A program made the translations under genes and the position numbers. A model generated the notes under the pieces. The model saw nothing but the letters and a program-made list of their open reading frames with translations. It was not told where the DNA came from and did not search any database. A stretch of 64,000 nucleotides of DNA from Tubiluchus corallicola (lineage: Eukaryota; Priapulida; Priapulimorpha; Priapulimorphida; Tubiluchidae): contig JAQGDQ010000157.1 in NCBI GenBank assembly GCA_030141605.1, forward strand, positions 199,266-263,265. The letters are read 5' to 3'. Within the stretch, counting starts at the first letter, position 1, and each line of letters opens with the position of its first letter. Below are positions 56,486 through 64,000 of this stretch, piece by piece.

Positions 56486-56656
56486 ACGTCATGATTTTCT
56501 AATGAATGGCGGCAACCACCACGCCTGAAAATCTCTAAACAATGCTAGCATATTTGAAATTTGTGCGCCGTTTCTTTGCAAATTTCTTTGTTATATTTTT
56601 CTAAGTTAAACAGTAAAATAAACCCAATATAATGAATGACTTGTTCTTTCCTTTAA
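56486..56656 (-). mobile_element. Family B element, truncated, inverted
   Basis: The first 170 bp of the element in reverse, ending GTTCTTTCCTTTAA at 56656. It faces the full copy at 57222 across a larger inverted repeat. Confidence 0.8.
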
Positions 56657-57221
56657 TATACTGTATAAAGGCGCAACTATGTAGCAGCGTATAGGTCTAC
56701 ATATGTATGTTCTATTACTGATTTTGTATGGTAGACGTTTATGCCTGAAATACACAAATCATGAGATAAACAAAAAAACTAACTTACGTAAGTAAGTAAC
56801 AGCACACATATTATAGACCGAGGAGCACCTGGGTCAGAAGTCCCAGGCTATAGTGACCTCTACACGCTTTTATACTGACATTCCAGGTCAGCTGGGTTCT
56901 CACACTACGTGTAAGCCCAAACAAGACGTCTGGATCTACAACGAAGGGATGAGTCGGTGCTAACGTTGAAGCAGGGCGTGCAGAGGGCGCTATACCTGTC
57001 CCGATAACGTAACAATATTCTTATTACTGCAAATACGTTGCTTGTTCAGACGCACAAATGCAGTACAAATGTTTCTATCAATTCAGTCTATATAAAATAC
57101 CTGTGATTTTAAACACTGCCACAAGAGACTGAAAGGCATAAACGTCTACCATACAAAATCAGTAATAGAACATACATATGTAGACCTACACGCTGCTACA
57201 TAGTTGTATTTATATAGTATA
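56657..57221. repeat. Large inverted repeat between two family B copies
   Basis: About 88-bp arms (56657-56745 and 57135-57221) with shared core CATATGTAGACC and its complement. A direct duplication (AAGTAAGTAACAG...GAGGAGCAC) links about 56442-56478 and 56791-56828. A GC-richer unique core spans about 56830-57000. Confidence 0.85.
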
Positions 57222-58041
57222 TTAAAGGAAAGAACAAGTCAGTCACTACATTGGGATTATTTTCCTGTTATTACATATACTTAGAAAAATATAAGAAATT
57301 GATGATGATGATGATGATAAATCTTTTATTACGCTTCTATTTGCAGGCTCAGTACATGAGTATTAAAAATTAAACCATATACAGATATTAATGACCCGTA
57401 CAAATACATAAATACAATTATATAAAAATAAAAGCAACTGTACAAATAAACAAATGCATACTTATATGCAAATGCGTTAGAACATACAAAATGTTTAGGT
57501 ATTGTAAAGTTTTACCAAGTTGTTGTAATGATCAGATTCGAATTATAATTATGTTATTACACCAATATAACAAAGAAATTTGCAAAAAATGCCTATAAAG
57601 TACAAATTTAAAATATACTATCTCTGAATAGAAATTTTCAGGTGAGGTGGTTGCCGCCATTCGTTTGAAAATCATGACGTAACTGGGAGACTTCGTGACT
57701 TTTCGTAAGCGCGTGCTGCTTAAACCAATTCATACTTCTGCAGCTTACCTAACATTCACGCAAAAATGTTACAAAATTATCTACCTAAGTTTTTCGTAAA
57801 AACTTATTATAGTTTTGGAGAAGATTGACAGTGGGCTAGTTTTCTTCAAGACGAATGACGTCATTGGTAGAAGAAAAGACATTGAGAACGAGAGCGCCCA
57901 AGCATGAAGTGACTGCGACTTTAAAGTGATTTTACTAATTAAACGAGGAGCTTAATGCAGTTTTATTACTAAATCCTTCTAACATTTTTCGAGGACATTG
58001 AAATAAGCCTAACCTCCTAGAATGCTTGGCCTTTCGTTTAA
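57222..58041 (+). mobile_element. Family B element carrying a nested insertion
   Basis: Full-length copy (TTAAAGGAAAG to CTTTCGTTTAA) enlarged to 820 bp by about 265 bp inserted near 57299-57563. The insert starts with GATGATGATGATGAT and then AAATCTTTTATTACG, which resembles the 3' tail of a LINE or SINE in reverse. It is flanked by similar AATATAA-AAAGAAATT sequence, as expected of a target duplication. Confidence 0.8.
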
Positions 58042-58597
58042 AAACTAACTAAAGGTTTTAAGAAATTTCATTTATACTACATGTTTGCATGATGGTGAGC
58101 AGTACATAATATATTTACTCGTGTACTATGTAATATACTTTCACATATTGTACCTCGAAATTCTTCCATTTGTTGTGGGTCTCGATCATGAAACTGTATG
58201 CATGCAGCTAGTACATTGACTACAATATATTATGGTGAAGAACTAGTGGGTCTAATCTAGTGTTATTTCTTACCGTACAATTGATGAAGTGTGCCCATTA
58301 GTCTGTGCTTATGCCGCCACTATAGAGATCAAAGGCTGCCGTCTGTACATATTATAAAGCAATCTGCGTTGAAGGCGGGCAGGTAGATACAGGTAGGTAT
58401 ACAATCGAAGCGCAAACAATAAAAGTTATGCCGCCGCTAATGTCGCATTTTGTGTGGTCCGTTTAGAAAAAAAACTGGACATTCAGTCAAAATTCCTACT
58501 GATGTAACGCCTGTTATTTAATGTAAGCAGAAAAATTTTATGTGTTAATAGTACAGTAACATCTATAACAAAATAAAGGTAAAAAAATTAGTTTGAT

Positions 58598-58752
58598 TTA
58601 AAGCAAAGCCGGACCCAATGTTAAACTGTAGATCAAAACAATATAGTCTTTCACGTAAGTCGTTTTTGGAAAAATAGTATGTTTCCTTTTAATATTTTAA
58701 AGAGTAAATCGTTTTCACCTACAGTTTAAGATTGGATCCGGTTTTGCTTTAA
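58598..58752. mobile_element. Minimal family A palindrome
   Basis: Two family A left ends facing away from each other. It begins TTAAAGCAAAGCCGGACCC and ends GGATCCGGTTTTGCTTTAA, with only about 60 bases of family A 5' interior between them. The arms are about 50 bp. It looks like a fold-back derivative of the 610-bp element. Confidence 0.82.
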
Positions 58753-58857
58753 GTACTTTATACGTCACTGAACGTGGCTGTTTTTCAATTGAGGACAAGC
58801 TGACATTGTTCCAGCATTTAATTTCTTAACATGCAAAAGTTTTTCGGTCATAACAGC

Positions 58858-58905
58858 GTTAATAGTTCCAATCCAAAGGTTCCTGGTTCAAATCCAGCCC
58901 CAATT
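58858..58905 (+). repeat. tRNA-like B-box fragment
   Basis: AATCCAAAGG followed by TGGTTCAAATCCAGCCCC matches the 53.0-kb element in its 3' tRNA-like half. This suggests one SINE family with two copies here. Confidence 0.4.
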
Positions 58906-60648
58906 TTTCCTTCTACAGTCTCTTTCTTTCACTTTACTTGGTTGCAGAAATTAATTGTTGAGTTGACTATTAATTAACTATTCCATTAAGAATGAATAAT
59001 ACATTGAAATGGGATTTCAGGCTAGTTACGATACTAGGGGGGGGGGGGTGAGGGGAGGCGAAGTCGAGGTGGCAGGAAAGGATGAAAGACGTGATTTTTA
59101 TTCTAATGGTGACTAGTTATGATTATCGATCAAATCATCAAACTGCTTCAGTGGATAGCTGAGCGCCAGTGTCTTTTGTTTAGAAGTTATTTTTATTATA
59201 AGCTAGGCTCTGGTCCTGCCACAAGCACCTACATTGTCTCACAGCTGCAAGGCGCTGGATTTTGGCTTGCTTTGGGCTGAACTGTACAAAAAACGAAGCG
59301 CTTGTTAGGAGATTCACAGAGGAAGTAATCATTAACTCCAGGAAGTGATCTGATTAAGTTACCAAAATAGGGGTCCCAAATACTGTGCTCAGGGCCGATT
59401 TAGAGGAAACAAAAAACCACTTCAAACGAAGGAAAATTTGTGATAGTCAAACAGTATCTTTTGGGATAAAGTATTCAAATCAAAATGTATCTAATTTTCG
59501 TTGCTGATTCAATATTATACTTAATACAAAATGTTTTGTTATTATTACAAGACAGACATGACCTGTTTTAACTCAAAATTAAAGAGTTAATTTCTTTAGT
59601 TTATGCACCACTACTTTTTTCTCTATTTCAGATTGCTTAGTTATATTAAAATAATTCTAAAAATTAATAATGTTTCCTAAATGAAACTGACAACATTAAA
59701 ATTTCATGTCCACCGGTGTCTCACGATCATTACTATATCCTGCAAAGGATAGCAGACTAGGTGACATTATAGTCTTTTCGCTATCCTTTTTTCTAGTTCT
59801 ATGATTATCCACTGTATCAATTCTTTACAATTTACTTACTGAATTTGTTATTAATGCTGTAACTATTATAGTTCTCAAAAGAGATGAATAAATGAAAATT
59901 GAATTGAAAAATTTGCATTGAATACTGAAATAAGTAATTAAAGATGCAAATTAATTTAATTTGTGTTTTGAATAAAATGTGAATTGATTTCCACGGAAGA
60001 GAGTTGAGGAAACTGAATTCATTTAGGTCTCTAAGTAATACTTCTAGAATCTAAGGCCTCAACAAGCATTCCAGTTATAACATATCCAGCTATTTGCTTT
60101 TAATTACCATCTAAATTACTTTATTGGCATTCTCTAAGCTTGAGACACACAATGTCTAATTAATATTCGAGATTGTCCCAATCATGGTTAGTGCAAGGAT
60201 CGTCCGGTAATAAATCTGGCCATTCATACTGAGAACAGTTGCTTAAATACCTGTAATTTCCTCTACCTTTCAGGTGAATAATGGCTAAAGTGTATATTAC
60301 TGGAGGAATTGGTTCAATTCTAGTGTTGGGTGGGCGAGCTGGTAATAGAGACACTAATGAGGTTCGGGATTTTCCGAAACTTCTATTTTAGTTTTGTCAG
60401 AAACGATAAGTTGTAAAAGGTTGCAAGTTACTACGATAATTTTGCTGACTTTTCTCTTATAATGCCATAATGAAACAGCAGATTATCAAAACTGTTTTAA
60501 TGCACATACATAAAATAGAAATTTTTTATTGATTTTTGTCGATAGGGCCAATCAGATAGCAAGCACCATATGCTAACTAACTTAGCTACAGCACATAGAA
60601 CAGTGACTTCATGAGACTGCATCATACAAATTAATTTGTCATAAATAT

Positions 60649-61260
60649 TTAAAGCAAAACAGGACTCAATCTTAACCTGTAGGTCAAAACATTCTACTCT
60701 TTAAAATATTGAAAGGGAACATACTATTTTTTCAAAAAAGAATTATTACCACACAAATGCAATTTCACGTTCGCGCCACTAGTTCTTCGCTGTTACTTGC
60801 ATTTCGCCATTCGCTAGTTAGACGGGCATTAGCGCAAGCATTGCGGAAACGCATTGCACAAAAAACAGGTGCTGTATCTCCTAGTTCAGATGTGTTAATT
60901 TGCGACGTAGTACACATGCTCGACAGTTCATGCTGAGTACAGCCGTAAATTTGAAATTTGAATTTTATCTTAAAACTTGCCTAGTTTTAGTACAACACAC
61001 TGAATATCCTACAATAACGCTATACTTCAATTTTCGCTTTTGGAAACACGTGCTAACACGCTCATGGAATGTTTTTGCTGTTAAACATTATGTTAATTTG
61101 TGACGTCATCAATAGCTGAACTCGCCCGCCGTTAATTAAGTTTTTAATCTATTGTTTAATAACCGGGAACGCTTTTGCTGTATTAATTGTGTTAAAATGT
61201 ATACCTTTATCGGACTTGAAAATGAGGTAGCATTTGAAAAATCGTCCTGTCTTCCTTTAA
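60649..61260 (+). mobile_element. Family A element, full length
   Basis: Best-preserved copy (612 bp): left end TTAAAGCAAAACAGGAC, right end GTCCTGTCTTCCTTTAA. These are 17-bp inverted repeats with two mismatches, with TTAA at both extremes. No protein of note is encoded. Confidence 0.87.
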
Positions 61261-64000
61261 GTAATGTACTATGTACATTATATACAAGAAACCTCGTGAG
61301 CTTAAATACATTACATTATTTGTACATACATAATACATTATACACTGTTCATCAAATTATACATAAACAAAATACATTACATTATTTACACATGCATTAT
61401 CAAATTACATTATAAAACTGCTTATCAAACTGTTCATAACAGACGACAATGCCGAACACGTGACAAAAAAATTGATAAAGATATACCATATAGGCTTATA
61501 TATATACAACACATTATGCATCAGACGTTAACAAAAAATACATAAAACAAACTAAACACACAAAAACGCATAACACTGTAGAGACATTTATATCAAAATA
61601 CGGATAGTTAATAGTCATTGAACAAATAATTTTTTATTTATTTCTTAAATTTGTAAACTGAGCGAGCTTGTTTTGTGGCTACAGGGAGGCATTCCAGATT
61701 TTAGGTGCAGTTTCTGCAACGTGTTCCTATAGTAACGTGTTCCTGTGGACGAACTTTGCTATTTATATCAAAACTCAGCGAGATGGTGGAATTTTCGCTG
61801 CTTCAATGTTAAGAGATGTCGAACACTTGGCAAAATTGGGCCGATTTAGCGTTCAGGATAGGAATTAAACTGCTATGTATTACAAACTACCTGAGCTAGG
61901 TAGGTCTAACAGTGATCAGAGATACTGCAAAGTTGATACTGATATGTGCAAGTGTGTAGACAACTTACCTAAGAGCGTGTGTAAAGGATTGTGATATAGG
62001 TTGGCCAGTAAACTAAACAAACTGGAAAATATGATTAATTCTAATTATTACGCAAAACTTAAACGACGATTCAATGCGATTTTGATTGTTCTGCATTTTG
62101 GAAACTGCGATTGTGATTACAGGTAATCAACAAAATGTTATGATTATCGTTATTAGTGTGACGCCATAATCGTAGACCCAAGTACTATGAGTGATTATTT
62201 TAGTTTATCAAGTTTTTGAAGCTATTGGAAAGTTGGTCATATACGCTAGAACAAACACTCTAAGGCTAATACGTGCATGAGCGTTGCTTTAAAGATAGTT
62301 ATGTTATCCGTGGCGAAACCAAAACGAAGTTAAATGTCTATTTATCATTTTATTTCGCGTTTATACAAGTACCATAGAATAGTAAAAAACTAAATTAAAA
62401 ATCACTGTGTAAAAATGTTTCTACAAGACAAATAAAATAAAAATGTAAAAAAAATGTACACAAAGAACGGGGAATTAGTAAGCTAAATATGTAAAAAGGG
62501 TTAGTAAGTTTATATTCCCAATAGGCAAAATTTTTTGAAAAAGTCAAAATGGCATCAGTACAGTATTAAGAATGAAACGTAAAATGACTTTAAAATGATT
62601 ACAGCCATTTTCGGCACATATTCTAGATGCTGTGGTGCCCCTACGGTAAACAAAAAACTTCATCAATGCAAAATAGTTTTTTGCTTGCCGTAGGGGCACC
62701 ACAGCAGCTAGAATATGTGCCGAAAATGGCTGTAATCGTTTTAAAGTCATTTTACGTAAAAGTAGTTTTAGCCTTCATCAGTGAGTTTCAAATTCAGCAA
62801 TGCCATACGCAGTTTTATACTTAATACTGATGTCATTTTAACTTCAAATGTTTTTGGCCATTGGGAATATACACTTATTAACCCTTTTTTACGTATTTAG
62901 CTTACTAATCCTCTGTTTTTTGTGTAAATATTTATTTTACTTATCTTGTAGTAATATTTTTAATAATGTTTTTAACTAAGCTTTGCTTATTATGTTATGG
63001 CACTTTTTATGTACTGAGATAAACGTAAAATAAAATAAATAACTAAATAAATAATAAATGTGAATAATACTAATTAAGGTTTAAATTTAAAAAAATAAAA
63101 TTTGGGGATTTTAACGCGGTAGAAATGAAATGACCGACTTTTCTAAACAAACAAAGAATAATCATGACAGTTTTATTTTTATTTACATTAAGAAAACTGT
63201 TCGACAGGTTTTCCTGACGATTCAGTTACCTGACCATGAAATTGAATTGCCCTTGCAATCAAATTAATATTAATACGATGAATATAGTATCAGTAGTTTT
63301 TATTTTTATAGGCTTGACATCAACCGTAAAATGATTATTTTTTGGACCTTTTTGGCAAAAATTGGTGGGTAAGTACTAAAATCTTTGTAGTTTAGCTACA
63401 TTTATATTGCTACATTTATATACAAATTGGATAAAAATTCTCAGCCTCTATGGAATTTCAAAAAAGGATAACTTTTTTGTATCCACCCTGTATATAGCTA
63501 TTGTTATAATGATAGGATTTTTTTAAATTTCGTAGTAATGTTTGCTGTTTTCTTCGACAAACACCTGGCAATTTAAATCTCTCAAAAAATAAAAATAAAC
63601 AGCGATTGGAAATTAAATATTAAACAGAAAAGTAAATGAAATTAAAAATAAACAAAATGTAGGATAGTAAATTTTCTGCATATATAACGCAAGCCAGCAC
63701 CATTATGTGTTATACGTTTTTGCGTATCCAATAGTGTGCAAAAATCAATACAAATAGCTGCATAATATTAGCGCAATTCCTCAGTTCTAATAAGCGGGTT
63801 CATTAAAAACGATATAAAGTGATTTTTACACAATAACTCTGTAACACACAACTTTGTTTTTGATTCTTTCTGTGCATTATTCCTTATTTGTAAATTGTCT
63901 TGCCGTTCTAACAACAACTACAACGGCTGGCAACACAAATAACACGATAAAAATACTTTAATATTTATCGTATCTTTTTATTAAAATAAATTCACTATCC
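61261..64000. other. Gene-free right end
   Basis: Holds degenerate ACATTACATTATTT-type repeats (61261-61440), the 0.5-kb near-palindrome and AT-rich DNA. No coding gene is recognised. Confidence 0.5.
62422..62955. repeat. 0.5-kb near-palindrome
   Basis: Two arms of about 250 bp with a short centre near 62665. The inner 80 bp pair almost perfectly (GCCATTTTCGGCACATATTC against GAATATGTGCCGAAAATGGC). Outer parts diverge with small gaps. It has no coding capacity. Confidence 0.92.

Overview
The window is eukaryotic, AT-rich metazoan nuclear DNA. Genes are split by GT-AG introns and most of the sequence is intron or intergenic DNA filled with small non-autonomous transposons, fold-back elements and tandem repeats. 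A complete Brachyury gene with the chordate-style C-terminal half, together with T-box residues that differ from vertebrate and sea urchin proteins, suggests an invertebrate chordate. My best guess is an ascidian tunicate with a moderately large, transposon-rich genome, but the species is not identified. Assignments rest on recognised protein motifs and on splice junctions that keep frame; nothing was searched. Layout: (1) 639-5041, minus strand, is the 5' part (four exons, 186 codons) of a peroxisomal acyl-CoA oxidase; the remaining exons lie before base 1. (2) 9326-26114, plus strand, is a medium-chain acyl-CoA synthetase (ACSM family). Sixteen exons encode 583 residues to the stop, and the start-codon exon was not found. 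A GC-rich promoter-like stretch near 7140-7244 is the likely transcription start. (3) 32445-39282, plus strand, is a complete seven-exon gene for a charged coiled-coil protein of about 213 residues that I do not recognise. (4) 43286-53930, plus strand, is Brachyury: eight exons, 434 codons, all junctions in frame, with a promoter-like region just upstream. The last 10 kb has no recognisable gene. The oxidase and the synthetase are divergent neighbours. Both act in fatty-acid metabolism: the synthetase activates acids to acyl-CoA, and the oxidase performs the first step of peroxisomal beta-oxidation. The other two genes have no evident functional link to them. Repeats dominate. Families A (about 610 bp), B (549 bp) and E (about 500 bp) all end in TTAAAG, consistent with mobilisation at TTAA by a piggyBac-type transposase. 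Family D and other elements carry hAT-type termini, two of them with good 8-bp target duplications. Family C and several single elements are long fold-backs. Two satellites (62-bp and 34-bp units) sit inside introns. The 34-bp array has a four-unit higher-order structure and a related element with one monomer 13 kb away. A 0.5-kb near-palindrome at 62.4-62.95 kb and head-to-head family B copies at 56.5-58.0 kb are the most striking unexplained structures.
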